From Pedosphaera sp. (GTDB lineage: Bacteria; Verrucomicrobiota; Verrucomicrobiia; Limisphaerales; Pedosphaeraceae): a stretch of DNA of 40,709 nucleotides. Location of the stretch: assembly GCA_028293325.1 (NCBI GenBank), contig JAQGPA010000155.1, positions 1 through 40,709 of the forward strand, written 5' to 3'. The notes beneath the pieces were generated by a model. It worked only from the letters and a program-made list of their open reading frames with translations, made no database searches and was not told the origin of the DNA. Of this stretch, positions 1 to 8,472 are shown one piece after another (position 1 is the first letter of the stretch; the number at the start of each line of letters is the position of its first letter). The position numbers and the translations under genes were made by a program.

Positions 1-123
1 CGAGGCTTTGGCGAGGGAGCATGCCCAAGGTGGCCTGTGACCGAGCCGAAACGAAGCCAAAAGTCAAAAAGACCGCTTCCCTCACTAACTTTTCCGCCGC
101 GCTACAGCATTTATGGAACTGCT

Positions 124-873
124 CTAAAGCTTAAAGAGGGTGTTGATGGCCGCGCCAACCAGATCGACCGCCAAGTCGTAACCATCATATCGCGGCGGCG
201 TCGCGGTTTGAAACACTGGCGCGCTCAGCGCGCCAGTCTGGTCCGATTTCAAAAGTGATCGCTGGCGTTCCAGCTCGGCGATTTCCCGCGTGCGTGACTG
301 CTCCATTCCGCCGGCGCGGATGAACTCAATCACCTTGCGCAATTCATCCTTGTCAAACCACGTCCCATGCTTGGTGCAAATATCCAAGACGACATGCGAG
401 CAATTGGCAAAGTTCACCCGGTTCATCAGGGTTTGGCAGACGGGGCAGGGAACGTAGCGGAAATTCTCGAAGCCGATGTTCCCGGCGGGCAAGGGGGCCG
501 CCATGCCGAGCACCGCCGCTTGCTTTTCCCGGTCGTCGCAGATTTGCTGCAGCGTGGCGACGTCAACCCACACGCCCTCGCACTTGGCGCATTCGAGCAG
601 GTTGGTGTTGCCGACCAGCACGGCGCCCAGGTTCAAGCGGCAATGCGGACAAGGCCGTGGCGCGTCGGCGGCCACTTCCGTCCGCTCCACTTTCGCGCCG
701 CAATGCGAGCAAAACTTGGCTCCCTCGAAAATCATTCCAAAGCACGAAGGACACGCCACTGTGGCGAGCCGCGCGCCGCAATGTGCGCATGCGGTCGCGT
801 CGGAGGCGGCGGGTGCCCCGCACATCGGGCAGTTGAGAGTTTCAGCCTGCATGGTTCCAGCGAGTATGGTCAT
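124..873 (-). CDS. Multi-zinc-ribbon protein (double zinc ribbon plus two TFIIB-type zinc fingers)
   Basis: The 249-residue product is built from Cys pairs. Residues about 15-60 hold three CxxC pairs (CPMCG, CAHCG, CPSC) and then CSHCG, a double zinc ribbon. Residues about 75-115 (CPHC...CAKCEGVWVD) and 143-185 (CPVC...C...HGTWFDKDEL) each resemble the zf-TFIIB family, in which a Cys4-type ribbon ends in a G-x-W-x-D turn. The C-terminus (about 190-249) lacks Cys and may be helical. Such proteins are common in bacteria but have no settled function; zinc-dependent protein or nucleic acid contact is an inference. The ATG at 873 has no clear Shine-Dalgarno. A second ATG at 852 (MQAETLNCP) starts right before the first Cys pair and is an equally good start. 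It is transcribed divergently from the beta-helix gene, with 129 bp between them. Confidence 0.8.
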   Translation of the reverse strand: MTILAGTMQAETLNCPMCGAPAASDATACAHCGARLATVACPSCFGMIFEGAKFCSHCGAKVERTEVAADAPRPCPHCRLNLGAVLVGNTNLLECAKCEGVWVDVATLQQICDDREKQAAVLGMAAPLPAGNIGFENFRYVPCPVCQTLMNRVNFANCSHVVLDICTKHGTWFDKDELRKVIEFIRAGGMEQSRTREIAELERQRSLLKSDQTGALSAPVFQTATPPRYDGYDLAVDLVGAAINTLFKL

Positions 874-1002
874 TTATCAATGGCTCGACAAGCGCGTTAA
901 GTCTTTCCCCTCTGGGAACCTCTTTGAGGTTGGTGAAGATCGCGCATACGTGTATCCAGATTTTTTATTGTCCCGGCGCGGTCATCGCGCAATACTTGGG
1001 AT

Positions 1003-2511
1003 GTGAATACCCGTTTTCGATTCCCCGTCCTCTTTGCCTTTGCCCTTGCAACCTCCGCCGTTGCCCAAACCTCCGAACTTTGGGGTGCCCACGGTGAAAA
1101 TTGGGATCCCCATGGTCGATTGCCCGATTTTTCCTACGCCGGTTATCATTGCGGCGAAGCGCCGTTGCCGAACGTCCCCCTTGGAGTCAGCATAAAATCC
1201 TTTGGCGCAAAAGGCGATGGTGTGACCGATGACACCGCCGCGTTTCTCAAAGCCCTTGCCACCATCAAAAGTGGGGCCATTGAAGTGCCGGCTGGTCGTT
1301 ATATCATCACCAATATTCTTGAGGTCCGGCACAGTGGCGTCGTCTTGCGCGGTGCGGGTCCTGACAAAACGGTGCTGTTCTTTCCGATACCGCTGCAGGT
1401 GGTCAAGCCCGACGATAGCACCACAACAAGCGGCCGCCCCACGTCGAACTATTCCTGGTTGGGTGGTTTCGTTTGGTTCAAGGGCGAGCTTGGCGAACGG
1501 GAGCTTGCCAAGGTCACCTCCGAGGCCAAACGCGGTGATACTGCTTTGCAGGTTGCCTCCGCTGATAATCTTCACATCGGCCAACGCATCGAAATCTTTC
1601 AAACCGATCCCGCTGATTATTCCCTCACTGCTCATCTTTATTCCGACGATTCGGGCAGCACGGCCAAAATCCACGGCAACCATGCCTCGCTCGTCTGCCG
1701 AGTCATCAAAATTGAAGGCAACCAAATCCAAATTGACCGACCACTGCGTTTTGATGTCAAAGCCGAATGGCAACCCCGCCTGCGCAGCTTCGAGCCGACT
1801 GTCACTGAATCCGGCATAGAAAACATCTGCTTCGAATTTCCCAATACTCCTTATGCCGGCCACTTTACCGAACCCGGTTTCAATCCCCTCGCTTTCAACA
1901 ATGTGTCGGATTGCTGGGGGCGGAACCTGCGCATCACGAATGCCGACAGCGGCCCGTTTCTCAGCGGACACTTCTGCACCGTCCAGGACGTTGTCTTCGA
2001 CTCCGCCCGCAAACCTGATTCCGTTTCTCTTTGCACCGGCCATCACGGGACTTCCTTGGAAGGCGATGATAATCTGTTTACCGGATTCGATTATCACTGC
2101 CGTTTCATTCACGACATTACCGTGAGCATTGGCGCGGGGAACGTCATCGTCGGCGGCCGGGGCGTTGATTTGTGCTTTGATCACCACAAACATGCGCCCT
2201 ATGAGAATCTTTTTGCGAATATTGATGTCGGTGCCGGAACGGACGTCTGGCGTCACGGTGGCGGCGATGCCTTGGGCAAACCATCCGGCGCGCGCGGCAC
2301 CTTTTGGAATATCCGTTCGGCGACGCCTTTGCACTATCCGCCCGCAGACTTTGGCCCGCCCTCAATGAACTTTATTGCCCTCGAGACCGCTCAACCCACG
2401 CAAAAGAGTGCGACTAATCGCTGGTTTGAAGCCATCCCAACCGCCAAAATAATTCCCCAAGACCTCCATGCCGCTCAACTCGCCCGCCGCTTGAGCCTGA
2501 AGCAGAATTAA
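1003..2511 (+). CDS. Secreted pectate-lyase-superfamily (right-handed beta-helix) protein
   Basis: The 502-residue product begins with a signal peptide: basic n-region MNTRFRF, a hydrophobic core, and a likely cleavage after AVA near residue 21. Residues about 65-80 read SFGAKGDGVTDDTAAF, the hallmark N-terminal motif of the Pectate_lyase_3 / GH28-like / GH55-like beta-helix families. It is followed by PAGRYIITN and a long region typical of repeated beta strands. The protein is therefore probably exported and acts on, or binds, a polysaccharide; the substrate cannot be read from the sequence. The start is a GTG at 1003, chosen because it yields the signal peptide directly. A 450-codon antisense frame over the same DNA is a shadow. 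The gene stands alone. Its stop codon overlaps a 9-bp direct repeat described separately. Confidence 0.85.
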   Translation: MNTRFRFPVLFAFALATSAVAQTSELWGAHGENWDPHGRLPDFSYAGYHCGEAPLPNVPLGVSIKSFGAKGDGVTDDTAAFLKALATIKSGAIEVPAGRYIITNILEVRHSGVVLRGAGPDKTVLFFPIPLQVVKPDDSTTTSGRPTSNYSWLGGFVWFKGELGERELAKVTSEAKRGDTALQVASADNLHIGQRIEIFQTDPADYSLTAHLYSDDSGSTAKIHGNHASLVCRVIKIEGNQIQIDRPLRFDVKAEWQPRLRSFEPTVTESGIENICFEFPNTPYAGHFTEPGFNPLAFNNVSDCWGRNLRITNADSGPFLSGHFCTVQDVVFDSARKPDSVSLCTGHHGTSLEGDDNLFTGFDYHCRFIHDITVSIGAGNVIVGGRGVDLCFDHHKHAPYENLFANIDVGAGTDVWRHGGGDALGKPSGARGTFWNIRSATPLHYPPADFGPPSMNFIALETAQPTQKSATNRWFEAIPTAKIIPQDLHAAQLARRLSLKQN

Positions 2512-2537
2512 TCTGCGGCACGTCGTAGATTAATCTG
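2507..2537. repeat. Pair of 9-bp direct repeats (ATTAATCTG)
   Basis: ATTAATCTG occurs at 2507-2515 and again at 2529-2537, exactly 22 bp (about two helical turns) apart. The second copy lies in the palindrome AGATTAATCT. The first copy overlaps the stop codon of the beta-helix gene. It could be a regulator site upstream of miaB, part of a dispersed repeat, or chance. Confidence 0.35.
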
Positions 2538-2632
2538 AGTCTTCTATAGCATTGGGATTCACGGAATAGGCAAGCGATTCCCTCTTCCCAAGCCCCCGTT
2601 CGTGCCTTAAGTTCATCCCCATTCTCAGCATT

Positions 2633-3991
2633 ATGCCGAGTGTTTACATCAAAACGTACGGATGCCAGATGAACGAGCGGGACTCGGAAGCGGTCGCCGC
2701 CCAGCTCGTTGCGAAGGGTTATACACTCGCTTCATCGGAGGTTGGCGCGGATGTAATTTTGTTGAATACCTGCAGCGTCCGGGATGCCGCCGAGCAAAAA
2801 GCCATCGGCAAGATGCAAAACATCGCCGCCGAAATCCGCCGCAATCGGCCTGAGGTCGTCCTTGGCTTCATGGGTTGCATGGCGCAAAGCCGCGGTCAAC
2901 AACTCATCGATAAATTGCCCGACGTGGACCTGGTCATTGGCACACAAAAATTTCATCGCACGGTTGATTATCTTGACGACATCCTGGCCGGTAAACGCAC
3001 GAAGGTGGTGGACGTGGGGGAAGAGCAGGGGAGCGAAGCCACCATCAGGGAACATATCCTGAATGGCAACACCGCAGAAAATCTGGTCACCGCGTTTGTC
3101 AGCATCATGCAAGGCTGCAACCAGTATTGCACCTTTTGCATTGTGCCTTATACCCGCGGCGAAGAGCGCAGCCGGACCATTCCCGATATCGTGGCTGAAT
3201 GCCGTGAGTTGATCGCGCGTGGCGTCAGGGAAATCACCCTGCTCGGACAAATCGTGACCAGTTACGGCAAGCGCGACATCCCGATCAAAGACGGCAAGTC
3301 CGGCTTCGTGCAATTGCTGGAAGCCGTTCACGAGATTGAAGGACTCGAGCGCATTCGTTTTACGTCACCGCATCCCAAGGGTTACGGCGATGATCTGGTG
3401 GAAGCCTACGCTCGCCTGCCCAAGCTGGTGGAGAGCGCGCACCTGCCGGTCCAGAGCGGCAGCGATCGCCTGCTTAAAATCATGCACCGGGGCTATACCC
3501 GCGAACGTTTCCTGGGCATCCTCGAAAAGCTGCGCCGCATCAAGCCAAACATGGGCATCACCACCGACATTATTGTCGGCTTCCCCGGCGAAACGGACGC
3601 GGACTTCGAGGAAACCCTTTCACTCGCGCGCGAGGCAAAATTTCACAACGCTTATATTTTCAAATATTCACCACGCAAAGACACTCCAGCGGCGGAGATG
3701 CCCGACCAATTGCCGCAGTTGGTCAAGGAAGAGCGTAACGCCCGTTTGCTGGCGCTGGTGAACGAAATCGCCGCGTCGCACTATGAGAATTACGTGGGCC
3801 GGCAGACGCAAATTTTGGTGGAAGGACCGAGCAAAAAGAATTCCGCCCGCATGATGGGGCGGACGCGCACGAACAAGATCGTGGTATTTGAGGGCTCGGA
3901 ACGGCATCGCGGCCAACTCATGGACGTGAAGATCAATCGCGCCGGCTCCTTCACCCTGTATGGCGACCCGGCCATCCTCAATCTGGATTGA
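2633..3991 (+). CDS. miaB: tRNA-2-methylthio-N6-dimethylallyladenosine synthase MiaB
   Basis: MiaB is a cytoplasmic radical-SAM methylthiotransferase that adds the 2-methylthio group to i6A37 of tRNAs reading UNN codons. The 452-residue product has the full family layout. The N-terminal UPF0004 domain carries C11 (YGCQMN), C47 (NTCSVR) and C82 (GCMAQ), which ligate the auxiliary 4Fe-4S cluster. The radical-SAM domain carries C162, C166 and C169 in CNQYCTFC, and a C-terminal TRAM domain follows (about 380-450). YTRGEERSR after the cluster is a typical MiaB signature, which separates it from the MtaB and RimO paralogues. Length matches the family. The start ATG gives MPSVYIKTYGCQMN, the usual N-terminus; no Shine-Dalgarno is visible. 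The LLGQ motif reads LLGQIVTSY rather than the commoner LLGQNVNSY. Confidence 0.96.
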   Translation: MPSVYIKTYGCQMNERDSEAVAAQLVAKGYTLASSEVGADVILLNTCSVRDAAEQKAIGKMQNIAAEIRRNRPEVVLGFMGCMAQSRGQQLIDKLPDVDLVIGTQKFHRTVDYLDDILAGKRTKVVDVGEEQGSEATIREHILNGNTAENLVTAFVSIMQGCNQYCTFCIVPYTRGEERSRTIPDIVAECRELIARGVREITLLGQIVTSYGKRDIPIKDGKSGFVQLLEAVHEIEGLERIRFTSPHPKGYGDDLVEAYARLPKLVESAHLPVQSGSDRLLKIMHRGYTRERFLGILEKLRRIKPNMGITTDIIVGFPGETDADFEETLSLAREAKFHNAYIFKYSPRKDTPAAEMPDQLPQLVKEERNARLLALVNEIAASHYENYVGRQTQILVEGPSKKNSARMMGRTRTNKIVVFEGSERHRGQLMDVKINRAGSFTLYGDPAILNLD

Positions 3992-4078
3992 GGTCGCGCC
4001 ATCGTGAAAAAAGAACTTTCCGTATTCCTATTTTGCTTTAGCTTCCTCTCGCGCCGGTTGTGGGCGCAATAGCTGATT

Positions 4079-4633
4079 ATGTCGATTAATCTTTCAACGT
4101 TGGCAATTATTCTGGGTTTGGGACTGGCTCTGCCGCAGATTTATGGCCTGCTCAAACCGGCCGCCTTTGCGGCGGGCGTGCGCAAATTTCCCCGGTCCCT
4201 GCCATGGGGCATCTTGCTCATGCTCCTGGGCACCGGTTGGTTCCTCTGGTATCTCAACAAGGAATCCATTTCCGATTTCGCGGCTTACAAAGAAACCTTG
4301 CTGCTGGGCTTTGCCGCGGTCGGGGTCGCTTCCTGCTTTTTCGTCCAGGACTTTCTCGCGGTGCGCGGCCTCGCGGTGGTGCTGATGCTGCTGGCCAAAC
4401 TGATGGTGGACACCGCCCGCTGGGCAGACACGGAGTGGCGATTGGTAATCATCACCTGGGGCTATGTGTTAGTCATCGCCGGCATTTGGTTTACGATCTA
4501 CCCATGGCATCTTCGCGACTTATTGAACTGGGCCACCGCCAGTGAAAAGCGAGTGCGTCTGGGCAGTGCCATTCGTCTGGCATTCGGCTTGTTCGTGGCC
4601 GTGCTCGGACTCACGGTGTTTCGGTCGGCTTAA
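4079..4633 (+). CDS. Unknown five-helix integral membrane protein
   Basis: The 184-residue product is not recognised. Five hydrophobic segments can be seen (about residues 5-27, 43-60, 73-93, 95-111 and 120-142), with a further hydrophobic stretch near the C-terminus (165-180). Short basic loops suggest an inner-membrane protein. No catalytic motif, signal peptidase site or Cys pair is evident. It sits between miaB and a GT9 glycosyltransferase on the same strand, with gaps of 87 and 51 bp, so the three may be co-transcribed. That neighbourhood does not reveal its role. Coding status is supported by length, consistent hydrophobic pattern and lack of competing frames. Confidence 0.75.
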   Translation: MSINLSTLAIILGLGLALPQIYGLLKPAAFAAGVRKFPRSLPWGILLMLLGTGWFLWYLNKESISDFAAYKETLLLGFAAVGVASCFFVQDFLAVRGLAVVLMLLAKLMVDTARWADTEWRLVIITWGYVLVIAGIWFTIYPWHLRDLLNWATASEKRVRLGSAIRLAFGLFVAVLGLTVFRSA

Positions 4634-4684
4634 GTTGATACCCGCTGTTGCCTGCGGAAACATCCGCGAGTAACTTCGCAAGGA

Positions 4685-5623
4685 ATGTCTGTGACTCCCA
4701 CTCAAGGCAAAATTCTGGTGATTCGTGGTGGCGCCATTGGTGATTTCATCCTGACGCTGCCGGTGCTGGCTGCTTTGCGACAGCAATTCCCGCGCACGCA
4801 TCTTGAAGTGCTTGGCTACCCGCATATCGCGCAATTGGCCTTGGCCGGCGGTCTGGTGAAGCGGGTCCAATCCATCGAAGCGCGGGCGCTCGCCGGTTTT
4901 TTCGCGCGGAACGGCAACCTATCCGAGAAGCTCGTTGATTATTTCTCCGAGTTCGATCTCGTCATCTCCTATCTGTACGATCCCGACAAAATCTTTCAAA
5001 CCAACGTGGCCCGCTGCACCCGCGCCCAATTTATCCCCGGGCCGCATCGACCGGACGAGAATCTGGAGATTCACGCCACCGACGTTTTTCTCAAGCCGCT
5101 CGAGGCCCTGGCCATTTTCGAAGCCGATGCCGTTCCGCGACTCGACATTCCCAAGGCCTTTGAAACCACGCTGGCCACCGGTCGCTGGCTGGCGGTGCAT
5201 CCCGGCAGCGGGAGTGAGAGCAAAAACTGGCCGGAAGCGAGCTGGGCGGAACTGCTGCGACAATTAGTCCAATCCACGACTTTGAATTTGCTCCTGATCG
5301 GTGGCGAAGCGGAGCGGGATCGTCTGGAGCGGTTGGCGCATGCCTTGCCGCCGACACGCCTCAAACTGATGCAAAGCGCACCTTTGCCGGACGTCGCCCA
5401 ATGGCTGGCTTCATCCATCGGCTTTATCGGCCACGATTCGGGAATCTCTCATCTGGCTGCCGCCGTCGGGCTGCGCTCCCTTGTTTTATGGGGAAATACT
5501 GCGGAAGCCGTTTGGTGGCCGCGCAGCAAACAAATGACCGTCTTGCGAAGTTCCAAGGGGCTGGCCGAACTCTCCGTTCCCATCGTCCTGCACAACCTCG
5601 AAGAATTGCTGGTTCGCGAGTAA
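4685..5623 (+). CDS. Family 9 glycosyltransferase (ADP-heptose:LPS heptosyltransferase-like)
   Basis: The 312-residue product shows the GT9 pattern: residues about 9-25 ILVIRGGAIGDFILTLP (N-terminal Rossmann entry with the conserved R-x-G-x-IGD), PGSGSESKNWP near 178 (nucleotide-sugar binding region), and GHDSGISHLAAA near 248 in the second Rossmann domain. GT9 enzymes transfer heptose or related sugars from an ADP-activated donor to lipopolysaccharide core or other envelope glycans on the cytoplasmic face. The acceptor here is unknown. The ATG at 4685 immediately follows an AGGA at 4681-4684, too close for a normal Shine-Dalgarno. A GTG at 4691, in frame and 6 nt after AAGGA, may be the true start. 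The gene ends at a bidirectional terminator. Confidence 0.88.
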   Translation: MSVTPTQGKILVIRGGAIGDFILTLPVLAALRQQFPRTHLEVLGYPHIAQLALAGGLVKRVQSIEARALAGFFARNGNLSEKLVDYFSEFDLVISYLYDPDKIFQTNVARCTRAQFIPGPHRPDENLEIHATDVFLKPLEALAIFEADAVPRLDIPKAFETTLATGRWLAVHPGSGSESKNWPEASWAELLRQLVQSTTLNLLLIGGEAERDRLERLAHALPPTRLKLMQSAPLPDVAQWLASSIGFIGHDSGISHLAAAVGLRSLVLWGNTAEAVWWPRSKQMTVLRSSKGLAELSVPIVLHNLEELLVRE

Positions 5624-5689
5624 TACGCTGAACGCCATCACCGAGCAGATTCTCGCTCAGATGAAGTGAGCCGGTCCGTAGTGTGATTG

Positions 5690-5725
5690 CAAAAGGGCCG
5701 GGAGCGAAACTCCCGCCCCATTTTG
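5690..5725. terminator. Bidirectional rho-independent terminator between convergent genes
   Basis: The sequence reads CAAAA, GGGCCGGGAG, loop CGAAA, CTCCCGCCCC, then ATTTTG. The GC-rich arms pair through CGGGAG/CTCCCG and GGG/CCC around one mismatch. Flanking A and T tracts give a terminator that works in both directions. It lies exactly between the 3' ends of the GT9 gene (plus) and the aldolase/dehydrogenase gene (minus). Confidence 0.78.
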
Positions 5726-5726
5726 T

Positions 5727-7955
5727 TTAGCGGAGGAAAGCTTCGCTCAACCCGCCGTCCACAGGGATGATTTGGCCGGTGGTTTTACTCAGCCGGTTGG
5801 AGACCAGCAGGAAGAACGCTTCCGCCTGATCAATGGGGGTGATCGGGTTTTTGGTCAAGGTGCGGTCGGCGTAGAATCGGGCCAGCTTCGTGGTGAGAGA
5901 CTCCGTCGCTTCCGTTTCGGAATATTCGATTTTGTATTTGGCGAGACTGGCGATGACCCGTTCACGGGGAAACATCGCGCTCCCTTGCACCACCGTGGCT
6001 GGAGCAACCCCGTTCACCCGAATCAGTGGCGACAATTCCATGGCCAGTTCGCCAATCAGATGATTCGCCGCCGCCTTGGACGTGTCGTAAGCCAGGGAGC
6101 CCTTCTTGGCCACCACCGCATTGGCGCTGGTGGTTAACACCAGGCTGCCGGGCAAACCCTGCTCGCGCCATGGTTTGTTCGCTTCATCGGCGACGATGTA
6201 GGATCCGGTGACGTTGATGAGGAAAGTGAGCGCCCATTTATCATCAGGAATATGGCCGGTGGTGTCTGGTGTCACAAAAATGCCCGCTGTCACGATGATC
6301 GAATCAAACCCGCCATAGGCCAGCGCAACTTGTTCGAGCATGGCATGCACGCTCTCGCGCTTGGTGATGTCCGCAGCGAGACCAATGGCGATTCCGCAGT
6401 CTGAAATGCCGCTGCCCGCCACGCCAACGCCGCGTCCATATTTGCTGGTGATTTCGTTGGCGGTGGCTTGCGCCGCTTCAAGTTTAACATCCACGCACAC
6501 AATATGAGCCCCTTCCCTGACCAGGCGATGGGCGACTTCCTTGCCGATGCCCGACCCAGCCCCAATCACGACGATGATTTGGCGGGCCAGTTCTTTTTCG
6601 GCCGGCATGCGTTGAAGTTTGGCCTCTTCGAGCAGCCAGTATTCAATGTCAAAGGCCTCCTGTTGCGGCAGGGCAATGTAGCGGTCCATGGCTTCCGCGC
6701 CGCGCATTACTTCCACGGCGCAGTTGTAAAACTCCGCCGTCACCCGCGATTCACTCTTGTCCTTGCCCCAGGCAATCATGCCCAGGCCGGGCACCAGAAT
6801 GACGGTGGGATTTGGATCGCGCATGGCCGGGGAATTTGGGCGTTTGCAACGATTATAGTATTCCGCGTAGTCGGCACGATACTTGATCAAACCAGCGGTG
6901 AGCGCATTTTTCAGCTTGGAAACGAACGCATTCACCCATGCGTCATCAAAATTCTTGCCCGATTCCGGATCAAGCTTCACATACAGCGGTTTGATTTTCG
7001 TGCGCAGAAAATGGTCCGGGCAACTGGTGCCCAGTTCCGCGAGACGCTCTGCATCCTTGGAATTGACGAAGCGCAGGATTTTTTCATCGCTTTGAATCGT
7101 GCCCACGAAACGTTTGTGAACACTGACCTGGCCGCGCAGCCAGGGCAAGAGGCGGGCGAACACCTGATTGCGTAATTCCTCGGGCAGCGTGGTATGGAGT
7201 GCGCCGCCGAAAGCCGTGGTATCACCGCCCTTTTCGGCGTATTTTCGTTCGATATACTCGGAAGCCTTTTCAATGAGGCCAAGGCTGCGGAGGTAACATT
7301 CCTTGTCATCATTGGACCAATTGATGAGCCCATGCTGGCCCAAGATAATACCGATGGCGTTGGGATTGTCGCGGCAGATTTTCTGCATGGCCAGACCCAG
7401 TTCAAAACCGGGGCGCAGCCAGGGAGTGTGGACTGCTTCAGCACCGTAAATTTCCTGCGTAAGCTTCACCGAGTTGGCGGAAGCCGCGACCGCAATGGCG
7501 GCATTGGGATGCGTATGATCGACGTGCTTCGCCGGGATAAAAGAGTGGAGCGGGGTATCGATGGAGGTAGCACGCGGATTCAGGTTGAATGTGCAATGAT
7601 TAAACATGGCCACCATGTCATCCTCGGCCTGGGCCTTGGGTCCGTTTTGCAGGTAAGCGGCGTAAACTTTTTGCAGGGAAAGCAGCTTCTCCTGGTAGAG
7701 AGACGAGAAGTTTTCGCGCGTGGCCGTGCGCAAATCACCGCCGGAACCCTTGACCCACATGACTTCGACCGGCTGTTTGGTGAGAGGATCGGCCTCCATG
7801 ATTTTCGCGGAGGTATTCCCGCCGCCGGTGTTGGTGATACGCTGGTCAGAACCCAATTTGTTCGAGCGATAAACGAGCCGCCCCGCCGCATCCAGTTTGG
7901 CGGCTTCAGCATCATTCCAAAGGTTGGTAACGTATTTATAATTTTTTTCGGGCAT
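5727..7955 (-). CDS. Bifunctional rhamnulose-1-phosphate aldolase / L-lactaldehyde (short-chain) dehydrogenase
   Basis: The 742-residue product joins two enzymes of deoxysugar catabolism. The N-terminal half (about 1-430) is a class II aldolase: TNTGGGNTSAK near residue 40, and HTHPNAAIAVAASANS, which carries the zinc-binding histidines. The C-terminal half (about 465-742) is a short-chain dehydrogenase with the nucleotide-binding glycine motif VIGAGSGIGKEVA and the catalytic YDTSK. The known family (RhaE/YuxG type) cleaves L-rhamnulose 1-phosphate to dihydroxyacetone phosphate and L-lactaldehyde, then oxidises the aldehyde to L-lactate with NAD. I chose the ATG at 7955 (MPEKNYKY) over an upstream in-frame TTG at 7988, which would add 11 unlikely residues. 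No rhamnose isomerase, kinase or transporter gene is nearby, so the gene appears isolated. A 16-bp palindrome lies 6 bp before the start codon. Confidence 0.93.
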   Translation of the reverse strand: MPEKNYKYVTNLWNDAEAAKLDAAGRLVYRSNKLGSDQRITNTGGGNTSAKIMEADPLTKQPVEVMWVKGSGGDLRTATRENFSSLYQEKLLSLQKVYAAYLQNGPKAQAEDDMVAMFNHCTFNLNPRATSIDTPLHSFIPAKHVDHTHPNAAIAVAASANSVKLTQEIYGAEAVHTPWLRPGFELGLAMQKICRDNPNAIGIILGQHGLINWSNDDKECYLRSLGLIEKASEYIERKYAEKGGDTTAFGGALHTTLPEELRNQVFARLLPWLRGQVSVHKRFVGTIQSDEKILRFVNSKDAERLAELGTSCPDHFLRTKIKPLYVKLDPESGKNFDDAWVNAFVSKLKNALTAGLIKYRADYAEYYNRCKRPNSPAMRDPNPTVILVPGLGMIAWGKDKSESRVTAEFYNCAVEVMRGAEAMDRYIALPQQEAFDIEYWLLEEAKLQRMPAEKELARQIIVVIGAGSGIGKEVAHRLVREGAHIVCVDVKLEAAQATANEITSKYGRGVGVAGSGISDCGIAIGLAADITKRESVHAMLEQVALAYGGFDSIIVTAGIFVTPDTTGHIPDDKWALTFLINVTGSYIVADEANKPWREQGLPGSLVLTTSANAVVAKKGSLAYDTSKAAANHLIGELAMELSPLIRVNGVAPATVVQGSAMFPRERVIASLAKYKIEYSETEATESLTTKLARFYADRTLTKNPITPIDQAEAFFLLVSNRLSKTTGQIIPVDGGLSEAFLR

Positions 7956-8472
7956 AACAAAAAACTGAATACAGTTTGCAGCGGTCAATCAGGCTGGCAT
8001 TACCCTTGCAATGCGTCTTTGAGCATCGCCGAGAAAACACGACGGTTGCAACGCTTTTTTGGCTGAGACTGCCGGTGATGTGTCCGGGAACCGGCTTGCG
8101 ACGTGTGGCGTTGGGAGGCTGCCCGTAGTGTCCTGTTATGTTCAACATTGCGAAATCTTTTGTGCCATTTTCAATCATAGCTCAGGTGGTCAGTGACTTT
8201 GATGCCAATGGAACATACTGGCGTAAGTAGGCGCAAAATCATGGGGGCGGCGCCATTGTCAGGATTCAGGACAAAATTGCCTGTCAATGAGACACTTGTA
8301 GGACAAATAGTTTATAAGTTGCTCGACAACATGCGCATGGGAGACATAGTTTTTGCGCGTGCTGATTGATGCGCCTGAAAATCAGTGATATTTTTGGTGC
8401 TGTTTGAACTGGGGCGTAAGAATTGCTCCATGGATTAGCTTCGAAAATAGTAAAACGTTTGACTTTAAAGTA
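7956..8472. other. 517-bp divergent intergenic region
   Basis: No convincing gene is present; an 80-codon minus-strand frame over 7936-8178 has no recognisable features. The region must hold promoters for the aldolase gene (left) and the receiver-kinase gene (right). Seen by eye: the palindrome at 7962-7977; a weak plus-strand promoter candidate GAGACA (8289-8294), 18 bp, TATAAG (8313-8318); and the short motif AGGACA three times (about 8268 and 8300 on plus, about 8128-8133 on minus). The promoter and repeats are low-confidence. Confidence 0.5.
7962..7977. promoter_or_regulatory. Palindromic operator candidate AAACTG-AATA-CAGTTT
   Basis: A perfect 6-bp inverted repeat with a 4-bp centre lies 6 bp upstream of the ATG of the aldolase/dehydrogenase gene. 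The position suits a repressor that blocks transcription or translation initiation, as for sugar-responsive LacI, GntR or DeoR regulators. No such regulator gene is in the window, so the assignment is inference. Confidence 0.4.

Noticed and set aside
37..258. 73-codon plus-strand frame at the left edge
   Set aside because: Overlaps the 3' end of the zinc-ribbon gene, very basic composition, no motif or start signal.
982..2334. Long 450-codon antisense frame opposite the beta-helix gene
   Set aside because: The plus frame has a signal peptide and the SFGAKGDGVTDDT motif; the antisense frame has no recognisable domain and arises from codon bias.
8220..8240. Sigma-54 promoter (GG-N10-GC) before the receiver-kinase gene
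   Set aside because: The TGGCGTAAGTAGGCGC stretch has the wrong spacing between GG and GC.
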